Source of the DNA: Clostridia bacterium
GTDB lineage: Bacteria; Bacillota; Clostridia; UBA1381
Assembly: GCA_900756545.1 (NCBI GenBank)
Contig: CAAEKO010000034.1
Span: 1-64,000, forward strand
Length of the DNA stretch: 64,000 nt
Direction of reading: 5' to 3'
Every line of letters starts with the position of its first letter. Positions within the stretch are counted from its first letter, which is position 1. Positions 10,319 through 17,659 of the stretch are shown in pieces. The translations under genes were made by a program, and so were the position numbers. Under the pieces are notes generated by a model, which was not told where the DNA came from, did no database searches, and saw only the letters and a list, made by a program, of their open reading frames with translations.

Positions 10319-11296
10319 CTAACCGATTGTTTTAATATTTTCAGCAATTGCGATAATTTGATTGTCCGGAATATTTCCTAATATCGTATAGGAATATATT
10401 TTATCCCTGAAAAACACCGTGCACAAATCCTCTTTCTTGCTGCATATTGCATCATTTCCCTGAATCGTTATATTAGTGACCACTGCTTCTTCCGTATCAA
10501 TATGGGCAACCGTGTCCTCATCCCGAATGGTCAGGCTGAAGTAGAATGCGTCCTGTTTAAATTTTAGATATAAATATTCATCCTGTACATTTTTTTCATC
10601 CAGTTCAAACCCTTCCGGTACATAAGCAAGATTGATTTCCTGTTCCATATAGCTGTTTTCAAAACTGAGCGTTGTCGCACGCGGATCATCCATGAACATA
10701 TTGAGCACTTTTACCCGTATGCCCTCCACGCCCAAGATGATCCCCCCGGAGAGCAGCACAAAAATCAAGATGGCAACACACGCTGCACGCAGATATCTTT
10801 TGAATGACAAGCGGCGCTGCTTTTTCTTTTTCGCAATGTTTACCTGATTCGATAAGCTATTGACTACTGCGTCTTTGTCCTCTACAGTTTCCAGGAAACG
10901 GTCGACGGACTTTTTCGCCGCAAGCAAATTCATCGAATCCTGCAAGAGCTTTGGCGAAACAACATTCTCCGGCCCGTCCAAACGCTCTAATTCTTCCATA
11001 TGCTGGGTGTTTATATCCCGCAAAGGCTCATATAGGAATTTTTGCGGATTTTTTGTAATCGTTTGCCGTATATCTTTGGCTGTAGCTGGGTAATAGACGG
11101 ATAACTTCTCCGCCAGGCATTCAATACCGCGGTCTAACAGGCGCTGTACCGAAATCTCACTCAGGCCAAGCCCGGCGGCGACTAAATCAATATCCAGCCC
11201 CAAATAATACCGCAGCAGCATGGCGTCCTGCATTTTTTGCGGGAGCTGGTTCAATATTTGTGATATGTATTCATTTGCATTGGGCAGTTCAATCAT
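10319..11296 (-). CDS. Membrane-anchored sigma-70 region 4 protein with DUF4367 domain
   Basis: Encodes 325 aa from ATG 11296, which has GGGAGG 8 nt upstream; a GTG at 11305 lies too close to that site. Residues about 5-65 form a sigma-70 region 4-like helix-turn-helix (QKMQDAMLLRYYLGLDIDLVAAGLGLSE). A cytoplasmic linker leads to one membrane helix (about 165-190, rich in Ile, Val and Leu) and an extracytoplasmic domain resembling DUF4367 (AYVPEGFELDEKN; C-terminal YSYTILGNIP). The start overlaps the end of the upstream sigma gene by 8 bp, implying translational coupling. Known: DUF4367 domains occur in membrane regulators of ECF loci. Inferred: it senses an envelope signal and modulates the paired sigma factor, though it carries a sigma4-like rather than an obvious anti-sigma domain. 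Confidence 0.75.
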   Translation of the reverse strand: MIELPNANEYISQILNQLPQKMQDAMLLRYYLGLDIDLVAAGLGLSEISVQRLLDRGIECLAEKLSVYYPATAKDIRQTITKNPQKFLYEPLRDINTQHMEELERLDGPENVVSPKLLQDSMNLLAAKKSVDRFLETVEDKDAVVNSLSNQVNIAKKKKQRRLSFKRYLRAACVAILIFVLLSGGIILGVEGIRVKVLNMFMDDPRATTLSFENSYMEQEINLAYVPEGFELDEKNVQDEYLYLKFKQDAFYFSLTIRDEDTVAHIDTEEAVVTNITIQGNDAICSKKEDLCTVFFRDKIYSYTILGNIPDNQIIAIAENIKTIG

Positions 11297-11831
11297 GATA
11301 TGCACCTCCCTGAAGTAGATTCTTCAACATACGTTTTGCGCGTGTGATCCGTTTATGTAATGCGGCGTTTGAAATGTGCAGCCGGAATGCAATCTCCCAG
11401 TTTGCCATCCCATACACATATTTGAGAATCAGAACAGACGCATATTTTTCGTCCAGCGTTTTCATTTGATTGATTAGCTCTTTTTCATCATACTGCTCAA
11501 TTAAAACCTTTAACGGGTCTTTTGTTTCCGGCGGCAAATGCGCATCAATTCTTGCATTGGCTTCTTTTTTCTCCGCACGGTATAAATCACATGCTGCGTT
11601 CCGGCTGATTGCTGCCAGATAGCTTTTCAAATCCTCCGGCGGAATCCGCTTGATGCGGTCAAGATATTGCACGATACGTAAAAACGCATGTTGAACCGCC
11701 TCCTCCGCCAATACCCGCACCCGCAGGACATGTAGCGCAGACCTGTACATGGTATCCGCGTATTGATTGAATAACGTTTCTACAAATTCGTAATCTTCTT
11801 TGCTTTCGATTAGTTCACTCCATGGAAACAA
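11289..11831 (-). CDS. ECF-like RNA polymerase sigma factor
   Basis: Encodes 180 aa from TTG 11831, chosen because GGGGGG lies 6-7 nt upstream; the longer reading from 11876 has no comparable site. The sigma region 2 part includes YADTMYRSALHVLRV and AFLRIVQYLDRIKR; region 4 is the C-terminal helix-turn-helix (YASVLILKYVYGMANWEIAF, then NAALHKRITRAKRML). Size and two-domain layout fit the ECF/sigma-70 family. It lies 37 bp after the zinc-ribbon gene and overlaps the sigma4-DUF4367 gene, forming a three-gene operon. Target promoters cannot be told from the sequence; the neighbouring secreted genes are candidates. Confidence 0.85.
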   Translation of the reverse strand: MFPWSELIESKEDYEFVETLFNQYADTMYRSALHVLRVRVLAEEAVQHAFLRIVQYLDRIKRIPPEDLKSYLAAISRNAACDLYRAEKKEANARIDAHLPPETKDPLKVLIEQYDEKELINQMKTLDEKYASVLILKYVYGMANWEIAFRLHISNAALHKRITRAKRMLKNLLQGGAYHD

Positions 11832-11868
11832 ATAAATCCCCCCTTTTTTATTGGTTTTGCCCGCTTCC

Positions 11869-12378
11869 CTATGCAACCTGCCCTTTTTGTAAATTGGTCA
11901 GGCAGTCAAAACAAAAATAGTCTTTTCCCAGCTTGTATATATGCTGATCCGGGCCATTGTGTTGCCCGCATAAGGTACAAGACGCCGTATTGTTCTGCAC
12001 AGCGGGGATAACGCTGATTTCAGCCGTTTCAATGTGAATCATCAATAGTACAGTGCTGTTCAAATCCCTAACCGCACCCGGCGGCAGGATGATATCGTTT
12101 TTATCAGCATCAACCATTTGATTGATTACCAACTCTCCCTGCATGTCCACAAACTCGTTATTCAAGATGGCCTTCTGGCAATGTATGCAAACGGCTTTGC
12201 TGTGGATGTTGATCAGGTTCTGCCTGTTGCCGCAAAACATACATTCTGCAGAACTCTCGTGGATTGCCGTATCGCTGAACTCCGTGATATAAATTGTTAC
12301 AGTCCAAGGTAAGTGGATATCCGCCGGAATCCGAATCTTTCCATCCTCGTTGATTGTTGTTTCTACTAATTTGATCAT
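11869..12378 (-). CDS. Zinc-ribbon protein with AbrB-like strands
   Basis: Encodes 169 aa from ATG 12378, chosen for AAGGAGA 8 nt upstream. It has four CxxC pairs (CMFCGN, CIHCQK, CTLCGQ, CFDCLT), enough for two treble-clef or zinc-ribbon units, one central and one C-terminal. The N-terminus (INEDGKIRIPADI) and a middle stretch (DIILPPGAVRDL) resemble the beta-hairpin of AbrB/SpoVT-type proteins. I do not recognise a named family. It is the first gene of the sigma-factor operon and is divergent from an XRE repressor gene across a palindrome, so a regulatory role is likely but inferred. Confidence 0.7.
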   Translation of the reverse strand: MIKLVETTINEDGKIRIPADIHLPWTVTIYITEFSDTAIHESSAECMFCGNRQNLINIHSKAVCIHCQKAILNNEFVDMQGELVINQMVDADKNDIILPPGAVRDLNSTVLLMIHIETAEISVIPAVQNNTASCTLCGQHNGPDQHIYKLGKDYFCFDCLTNLQKGQVA

Positions 12379-12473
12379 TTTCTTTTTCTCCTTTTGTCTT
12401 ATTTTAGCGTTTAAAAAAGTCATTATAAATATGATTATCTCATATTCCTTATTTTGCCCATTAAAACTCCCCG

Positions 12474-12499
12474 TTTTAGACCCAATTTCAGGTCTAAAA
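12474..12499. promoter_or_regulatory. Palindromic operator between divergent genes
   Basis: A perfect 9-bp inverted repeat (TTTTAGACC and GGTCTAAAA) separated by 8 nt lies between the zinc-ribbon gene (minus) and the XRE gene (plus). Its size and place fit binding of the adjacent XRE dimer; a half-site-like ATTTTAG recurs near 12530, next to the TATACT/TATATT -10 region of the plus-strand gene. Confidence 0.6.
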
Positions 12500-12559
12500 T
12501 TGATGTTTTACTGAATCCAAATTTTAGCTATACTATATTGTGGAGAGGAGGGTGACGTT

Positions 12560-12895
12560 ATGAATGAACATCGAAAGCCACATAGTGATTTCTCAACACA
12601 ACTTAGGCTCTTGCGAAAACAAAAGAATATTTCACAGGAAAAGTTATCTGAGATTATGGGATACTATCCCAAGTTCATTAGTAAACTGGAAACTGAAGCA
12701 CTCTCTCCATCATTAGATGTTCTTATTGACCTTTCACAATATTTCAACGTAAGTCTCGATTACCTTGTTTTTGGTGAAGGGAATAAAGAACCAACCCTCC
12801 AATCAACTATTACACAACTATCATCCAATGAAATTAAAGCTGTTACCAGTTTTGCACAATTTTTAACAAACAATCATTTCTTTGATGATACATAA
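12560..12895 (+). CDS. XRE-family transcriptional regulator
   Basis: Encodes 111 aa with an N-terminal helix-turn-helix of the Cro/C1 type (residues about 12-66: LRLLRKQKNISQEKLSEIMG, SKLETEALSPSLDVLIDLSQ, VSLDYLVFG) and a short helical C-terminus. The start follows GGAGGG at a normal distance. The gene faces the sigma operon and is followed after 15 bp by a second XRE gene. Likely autoregulates through the palindrome just upstream; whether it also represses the sigma operon is inference. Lower G+C than the sigma operon. Confidence 0.85.
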   Translation: MNEHRKPHSDFSTQLRLLRKQKNISQEKLSEIMGYYPKFISKLETEALSPSLDVLIDLSQYFNVSLDYLVFGEGNKEPTLQSTITQLSSNEIKAVTSFAQFLTNNHFFDDT

Positions 12896-12910
12896 AGAAA
12901 GGGAAAGCAT

Positions 12911-13231
12911 GTGATTGATGAACATAATAGCTATTTAGGATTTGGCGAACGCCTGCGCAAAGCACGTAAGAACGCAAACCTAACGCAAGAGTCACTTGGA
13001 AATAAACTGAATATTACCAAGACGCATATTCATCATTTAGAAAAAGGGACACGCTATCCGTCTATACAACTTTTAGTTGAACTATCAGATATATTTAATA
13101 TATCAATAGACTATTTTTTAACAGGTCAACATCGTACATATGATAGATTAGACATGACTATGTCAAAATTATCACAAGAAAAGCGTGATTTACTTGCTGA
13201 TATATTAAACTCGTTTTCTGAGAAAGGATAG
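12911..13231 (+). CDS. Second XRE-family regulator
   Basis: Encodes 106 aa from a GTG start with a purine-rich AAAGGGAAAG upstream. The helix-turn-helix occupies about residues 9-66 (RLRKARKNANLTQESLGNKL, HHLEKGTRYPSIQLLVELSD, SIDYFLTG). It is a paralogue of its upstream neighbour with the same architecture and a short C-terminal tail, and both end before a terminator, so the pair forms one transcript. Tandem XRE genes are frequent on mobile islands; no partner toxin is adjacent, although a Fic-like gene follows 0.5 kb downstream. Confidence 0.85.
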   Translation: MIDEHNSYLGFGERLRKARKNANLTQESLGNKLNITKTHIHHLEKGTRYPSIQLLVELSDIFNISIDYFLTGQHRTYDRLDMTMSKLSQEKRDLLADILNSFSEKG

Positions 13232-13247
13232 ATACTATCCTTTTTTT
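13223..13247 (+). terminator. Terminator of the XRE pair
   Basis: An 8-bp stem (AAAGGATA/TATCCTTT) with a 5-nt loop and a T-tract overlaps the stop codon of the second XRE gene. Confidence 0.8.
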
Positions 13248-13766
13248 ATTGCCCCTTTCTTCAAGTTTTTGTTTTCTATAAGTTAACTTATTTACATTAT
13301 TATAACCTTTAAGTAAACTTTTTTCAATAGCGAAGTAAAAGGGGTTTTGTCGAAGTTACTGAATGACTAAATTTCGTAAACTTTGCATAAAAAATAGGAC
13401 TGTTATTCATGATATAAAAACAAAAACAGACGATTTTCTATTCAAAATATAAAATCTGTTTGCGGAATAAAGGGGATTTTGTTGAAATTTGTGGATTACG
13501 AATGTTGTTTTTTGTTGAATTGTAATGCGAGTGACCCTTTTCCAAATTGTTATCTTTTCGCTGTGAATATGTTCAGCCTGCGGATGAACCAATATTGCAA
13601 TCAAAAATATAGTATGATATAATTACATTATGGCATAGTGTTAATTTTTGATCAAAAGAGAACGTGATAGCCGGATCAAAAGCACAACAGCGGACATTTT
13701 TGAAAAAATAATGGTCTGAAATTATACCGCTCCAATAATCAGTCACTGAATCAAGGAGGGAAAACA
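13248..13766 (+). promoter_or_regulatory. Long intergenic region with the Fic-like gene promoter
   Basis: About 0.5 kb of AT-rich DNA without a credible gene. TTGCAA (13595-13600), a 17-bp spacer and TATAAT (13618-13623) form a consensus promoter reading into the Fic-like gene, leaving a leader of about 135 nt. An imperfectly repeated phrase (AAAGGGGTTTTGTCGAAGTT near 13340; AAAGGGGATTTTGTTGAAAT near 13470) may be an operator or remnant. Confidence 0.6.
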
Positions 13767-14441
13767 ATGATAGATTTTTCAGATAAATACTACCTGACAA
13801 TGGAACAAAGTATCTTTCTAGCTAAAAAAAAATGGGATGAAAATGTATATTGCGGAATGAAGATGGAAAACCGGGCAATTACATTTCCGCAGACTCAAAC
13901 TATATTAAACGGCGTAAATGTGCCCAGTGTGCAGCTTGACGATATACAAGCGGTTTTGAATATGCGGGACGCATGGCGGTATCTTCTGCAAACTGTGGAG
14001 GAACCATTGACGCTTGCTTATATTTGTAAATTGAACGAATTGATAGCAAGAAATGAAGCATTAGAATGGGGAACGTTAAGAACAGGCTCCGTCAGTATAT
14101 CCGGGACAGATTATGTGCCGCCGATTCCGTCCGAAAACGCCTTACAGGACGATTTGTTAGCAATTATGAGCAAAGACATTACTCAAACCGAAAAAGCCTT
14201 AGACCTTTTTTTGTGGGGCACAAAAGGGCAGTTGTTTTGGGATGGGAATAAACGGACAAGCATGACGGCAGCAAACAAAATTTTAATTGCGGCTGGAGCG
14301 GGAATCCTAACAATTACAGACCGGCATATGGAAAAATTTAACACATTGTTGCTTGAATATTATAATACGGACGAACACGAACAGTTAAAAAGATTTTTAT
14401 ATGACAACTGTATTCATGGCATAGACGGGTTAGGCCAATAA
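13767..14441 (+). CDS. Fic/DOC-fold protein with catalytic His replaced by Gln
   Basis: Encodes 224 aa; start follows AAGGAGGG. The C-terminal half carries a Fic core whose active-site loop reads QLFWDGNKRTS (Q155, F157, D159, G160, N161, K162, R163). In the canonical HxFx(D/E)GNxRxxR motif position 155 is the catalytic His; here it is Gln, and the second Arg position is Met (GNKRTSM). Other Fic features are present: WGTLRTGSVSISGTDYVPP matches the usual beta-flap region. Known: Fic proteins transfer AMP or other nucleotides to hydroxyl side chains. Inferred: this subtype may be inactive, use another chemistry, or act as a regulator. It sits at an island end beside a tRNA remnant. Confidence 0.8.
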   Translation: MIDFSDKYYLTMEQSIFLAKKKWDENVYCGMKMENRAITFPQTQTILNGVNVPSVQLDDIQAVLNMRDAWRYLLQTVEEPLTLAYICKLNELIARNEALEWGTLRTGSVSISGTDYVPPIPSENALQDDLLAIMSKDITQTEKALDLFLWGTKGQLFWDGNKRTSMTAANKILIAAGAGILTITDRHMEKFNTLLLEYYNTDEHEQLKRFLYDNCIHGIDGLGQ

Positions 14442-14728
14442 ATATTTATAGGAGCAGATTGATTTCTGCTCCTTTGTTTTATCCAACCTTTCCAAAACCT
14501 AACCTAAACCTAACCTATTTTTTCACTGGACAGACTTTGCACATGCCGGAACCAAGAAAAAAAGTGCCGTAAACCGAACACAATAAAAGCCAATTTTTTG
14601 TCCTTTATTTGTCCTTTATTTACAGTTTTGTCCTTTATAATTTAATAAAAGATACGTTAAGTATGCTTTCTAAAAACCGCATAAAACCTTGATTTTTTGC
14701 AATTTACAAAAAACTGCAAAAACCATAA
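14442..14728. other. Gene-free island end
   Basis: No credible gene. It contains a short CCTAACCTAAACCTAACC run near 14499 and three direct repeats described separately, then abuts the tRNA remnant. Best read as the non-coding end of an integrated element. Confidence 0.55.
14599..14640 (+). repeat. Three phased direct repeats (TTGTCCTTTAT)
   Basis: TTGTCCTTTATT at 14599-14610, again at 14609-14620, and TTGTCCTTTATA at 14629-14640. The spacings of 10 and 20 bp place all copies on one helix face, as for arm-type sites of tyrosine integrases. They lie 90-130 bp inside the tRNA-Thr remnant. The role is inferred. Confidence 0.65.
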
Positions 14729-14780
14729 ATTCGCATTCGTAATGCGCAGGCCGCGGGTTCGAGTCCCATTACCAGCTCCA
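14729..14780 (+). tRNA. 3' half of tRNA-Thr(CGT), probable attachment-site remnant
   Basis: The stretch contains an anticodon arm (GCATTCGTAATGC, loop TTCGTAA, anticodon CGT), variable region, a T-loop (GGGTTCGAGTCCC) and an acceptor 3' strand ending TACCAGC-T-CCA. No D-arm or matching 5' acceptor strand (expected GCTGGTA) is present upstream; AT-rich element-like DNA replaces it. This is the pattern left when an element integrates in a tRNA 3' end, duplicating that part. The intact tRNA would be expected at the other end of the element, outside what is visible. Not a functional tRNA as seen. Confidence 0.8.
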
Positions 14781-14822
14781 AAGAAACAGCTTAAACCTAT
14801 AGTTTAAGCTGTTTCTTTATTT
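14780..14822 (+). terminator. Terminator behind the tRNA remnant
   Basis: A near-perfect 17-bp inverted repeat (AGAAACAGCTTAAAC / GTTTAAGCTGTTTCT) around CTATA, followed by T-rich sequence. Probably the original tRNA-Thr terminator on the host side of the junction; it also lies past the end of the convergent DUF305 gene. Confidence 0.8.
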
Positions 14823-14847
14823 TCTTTTTCAAAAATCGCAGGTAATC

Positions 14848-15417
14848 TCAACAATGCAAACAAAACAAAAGCTCACACATTTGCTTAATGCCTTTCTGCT
14901 GCGAAGTAATAATTGCATGAAGAATAGGCTTCAATTCAGGGCAGATATCATATTGAAGAGCGTTCATAGACATTTTTACCGCGCCCCTATGGTGTGGTAT
15001 CATCTCCCACATGAAGTTACAATTAATCTGATTTGTAGCGCGGGCACATTTCATCTCCGAAAACATAGTATTCATAATCTGATCAACGCGGCGTCCATAA
15101 AGGCATAAATCCTGCCTGGAATTGCTGATTTCACTACAGCAGCAAAGAATCCTTTCCATGTTTTCAATGCTTTTTGTCTGTTCTATTATAATCTGCGTTG
15201 CAATATCTTGCAGTGGGATGTTCGTAGTATATTTAAGAATATTTTTCGACATTTCAATGGCCGCACGGTGATGTGGTATCATCTGCACAATAAAATTATG
15301 TGATATGCTATCCGTCAATTCGGCTTCCGTCATGCCTTGGATCATCTCATCTAAAATGCAGTAAAATGTACTAAGATAATCTTTCGTAACATTACTTAGT
15401 CTACACTGGCTATTCAT
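14848..15417 (-). CDS. Tandem DUF305 (ferritin-like) protein
   Basis: Encodes 189 aa with two copies of the DUF305 signature: MIPHHRAAIEM in the first half and MIPHHRGAVKM in the second, each a His-rich helix thought to bind metal in this four-helix-bundle family. There is no signal peptide, unlike many DUF305 proteins, and Cys is unusually frequent (about a dozen, including ILCCCS and the terminal CLHC). RBS AAAGGAGG precedes the ATG. Function of the family is unproven; links to copper or stress handling are suggestions. It stands alone, next to the tRNA-Thr junction, with the ABC exporter upstream on the same strand. Confidence 0.85.
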   Translation of the reverse strand: MNSQCRLSNVTKDYLSTFYCILDEMIQGMTEAELTDSISHNFIVQMIPHHRAAIEMSKNILKYTTNIPLQDIATQIIIEQTKSIENMERILCCCSEISNSRQDLCLYGRRVDQIMNTMFSEMKCARATNQINCNFMWEMIPHHRGAVKMSMNALQYDICPELKPILHAIITSQQKGIKQMCELLFCLHC

Positions 15418-15563
15418 AATTTACCTCCTTTACTTACATTATATTCAGTACCAATTAAAAATTGCATACGCATGTCCTTTAAAGAAGGCAAACTTATTTA
15501 GTGCTAACGGAAGAAAAACCCCTCCCCTTTATTCGTATTAATAGCACACAAGGCGACGTTTTT

Positions 15564-17387
15564 CTATTCTAATGCCTCTGTCATTTCACTAAGGGTTTTT
15601 AGTTCATAAAATTTACCGTGAAGCGCCATCAGTTCTTGGTATGTACCCATTTCCACACACTGGCCTTCATCCATGACGACGATCTTGTCCGCGTCACGGA
15701 TCGTGGACAATCGGTGCGCAACGATAAAAGTGGTTCGGCCTTTAATTAGACTGGCCATCGCTTTTTGAACATGATACTCAGAAATATTGTCCAGAGCCGA
15801 AGTGGCCTCGTCCAGAATAATAATCCGCGGGTCACGAATCAAAGCGCGCGCTATCGATATACGTTGTTTTTGTCCCCCGGACAGATTACCGCCATGTTCA
15901 CCAACCTGGGTATCCAGTCCATCAGGCAATTTATCAATAAATTCCCGGATATTTGCTAAATCCATTACATGCTGAATCTGCTCTTCTGTTACATTTGCCA
16001 TACCATAGGTAATATTCTCCCGGATTGTTCCGGTGAAGAGTATACAGCTTTGAGGCACAACTGAAAGAAAATGCCGGTAGCTGGGCAGATTCAATGCGTC
16101 AATAGGCTTGCCATCAATTTTAAGTTCACCGGAGGTAGCCGTCAGGAAACCAATAATCATATTCATGATCGTAGATTTCCCGGAGCCTGATGCTCCTACG
16201 AAAGCCACACACTCCCCCTGTTCTACATTCAATGAAAAATTCCGAATAATAAGCTTATCAGAATCAGGATAGTGATAGCACACATGATTGAACTCCACCG
16301 TACCATGGACATAGCGCAGACTGATTTTCCCATCATTATGCTCAATATTGTCGGAAAGCATGATTTCTGATACAGACTGAATAGACTCCGCACCTTTTAA
16401 AAATTCTGGGTATATATTCAAAAGCGCCTGTACATTACCTGTAATTGTGGTAAAATACGTCTGGAACAAGACGATATCTCCCACATCCAATTTCCGGAAA
16501 TACGCCAATATCCCTGTAAATATCAAACAAACTGCACTGGAAAGCATACTGACTACCCAGGTTGTAGATCCAAAAATCGCGTTAAATTTATCCAAAGTCT
16601 GACCCGAGGACTTCAGTTCCCGGATATTTCCCTCCAGCTTACTGATTTCTACATTCTCCAGGCCATGCGCCTTAGTTACCGGAATCATATCAATCATATT
16701 ACTGATCTTTGAAGAAATATTCTCTACCTCGGAACGGAATACACGGTTGGTGGTACGCATCTTTTTACTGAATGCAGAAACTACCCAGATGTTCAGCGGA
16801 ACCAAAACAATAAAAAAGGCAGTAACGATCAGATTCTTTGTAACTATTATTGAAATCGTTACCAGCAAAGTAAAAATACAGGGCAAAAGCTGCATGACCA
16901 GTTGGTTCAGGAACATTTCTATAGCCTCAATATCCCGGATAAACTTAGTTTGGAGACGGCCGGATTCCAGCTCTTTGTGGTATGTCAGAGAAAGCTGCTG
17001 TAGCTTTTTTATCAATGAGTTCCGAAGCCCAGCGCCGATGTTACGGAGCATTTGACTAGTATACTTTACATACTGGGTGTGGGAAAGCAAATTTTGAATA
17101 ATTAGCACACAAAGAATAATGCCGTTTAAAATCAGCATGGAAAGGCTGTTATTCTCCGGGTTGTTAGCTATATTGATTACATTAGCGGTCACAATTGGGA
17201 CGATCCAGACGGGGCAGTGCTTGACGATAAACAAAATGGTGGATATAATGAATGGCCTGCAGTTTGTCCGAAGCAGGCTGGACAGAATCCTTTTTACAAT
17301 GCCATCTGTGTTTTTACATTCGTCGAACAGACTGTTGTAATCCGGAATTACATTTTCATTTTTTTCCTTTTTGGGTGTTTTTGACAT
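15564..17387 (-). CDS. ABC exporter, fused permease-ATPase half-transporter
   Basis: Encodes 607 aa from ATG 17387 (AGGAG 9 nt upstream; the TTG 9 nt earlier is less likely). The first roughly 330 residues hold six membrane helices of the type I exporter fold; the C-terminal nucleotide-binding domain has Walker A (GASGSGKS), the signature LSGGQKQR, Walker B (IIILDEATS) and an H-loop (IVAHRLST). Such proteins work as homo- or heterodimers exporting lipids, peptides or drugs. Only one half-transporter is present and no partner is adjacent, suggesting a homodimer or a distant partner. Substrate unknown. A promoter lies directly upstream. Confidence 0.93.
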   Translation of the reverse strand: MSKTPKKEKNENVIPDYNSLFDECKNTDGIVKRILSSLLRTNCRPFIISTILFIVKHCPVWIVPIVTANVINIANNPENNSLSMLILNGIILCVLIIQNLLSHTQYVKYTSQMLRNIGAGLRNSLIKKLQQLSLTYHKELESGRLQTKFIRDIEAIEMFLNQLVMQLLPCIFTLLVTISIIVTKNLIVTAFFIVLVPLNIWVVSAFSKKMRTTNRVFRSEVENISSKISNMIDMIPVTKAHGLENVEISKLEGNIRELKSSGQTLDKFNAIFGSTTWVVSMLSSAVCLIFTGILAYFRKLDVGDIVLFQTYFTTITGNVQALLNIYPEFLKGAESIQSVSEIMLSDNIEHNDGKISLRYVHGTVEFNHVCYHYPDSDKLIIRNFSLNVEQGECVAFVGASGSGKSTIMNMIIGFLTATSGELKIDGKPIDALNLPSYRHFLSVVPQSCILFTGTIRENITYGMANVTEEQIQHVMDLANIREFIDKLPDGLDTQVGEHGGNLSGGQKQRISIARALIRDPRIIILDEATSALDNISEYHVQKAMASLIKGRTTFIVAHRLSTIRDADKIVVMDEGQCVEMGTYQELMALHGKFYELKTLSEMTEALE

Positions 17388-17420
17388 AGCAATCAACTCC
17401 TAAAAGTTAAACTCACGCAA

Positions 17421-17448
17421 ATTGTACCACCTTCGGTCAGGAAGTCAA
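17421..17448 (-). promoter_or_regulatory. Promoter of the ABC exporter
   Basis: On the minus strand TTGACT (17443-17448), 16 bp, then TACAAT (17421-17426), about 34 nt before the start codon. Confidence 0.7.
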
Positions 17449-17598
17449 GACTTTTTATCATTTGTAATACAAACGTAAAGGATGTCAGGAAAAAGAAATG
17501 GAAGGCGTTGTTTCTTTCCCTATATGCAATAATTATCTATCCTCTTTTATTGCTTAATATTAATACAATCTTCTTTATACTGATCTACAGATAAAACA

Positions 17599-17627
17599 TT
17601 TACAAAACTATTAATTTGATGTATAAT
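17599..17627 (+). promoter_or_regulatory. Promoter of the SLH-C39 gene
   Basis: TTTACA (17599-17604), 17-bp spacer, TATAAT (17622-17627), some 33 nt upstream of the TTG start. Confidence 0.75.
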
Positions 17628-17659
17628 ATCATAGAAATAAAAATATTGGGGGTAATACT

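Noticed and set aside
14499..14518. CCTAA-type tandem repeat resembling a telomeric or CRISPR-like repeat
   Set aside because: Only about three to four imperfect units, no spacers, no cas genes; treated as local simple sequence.
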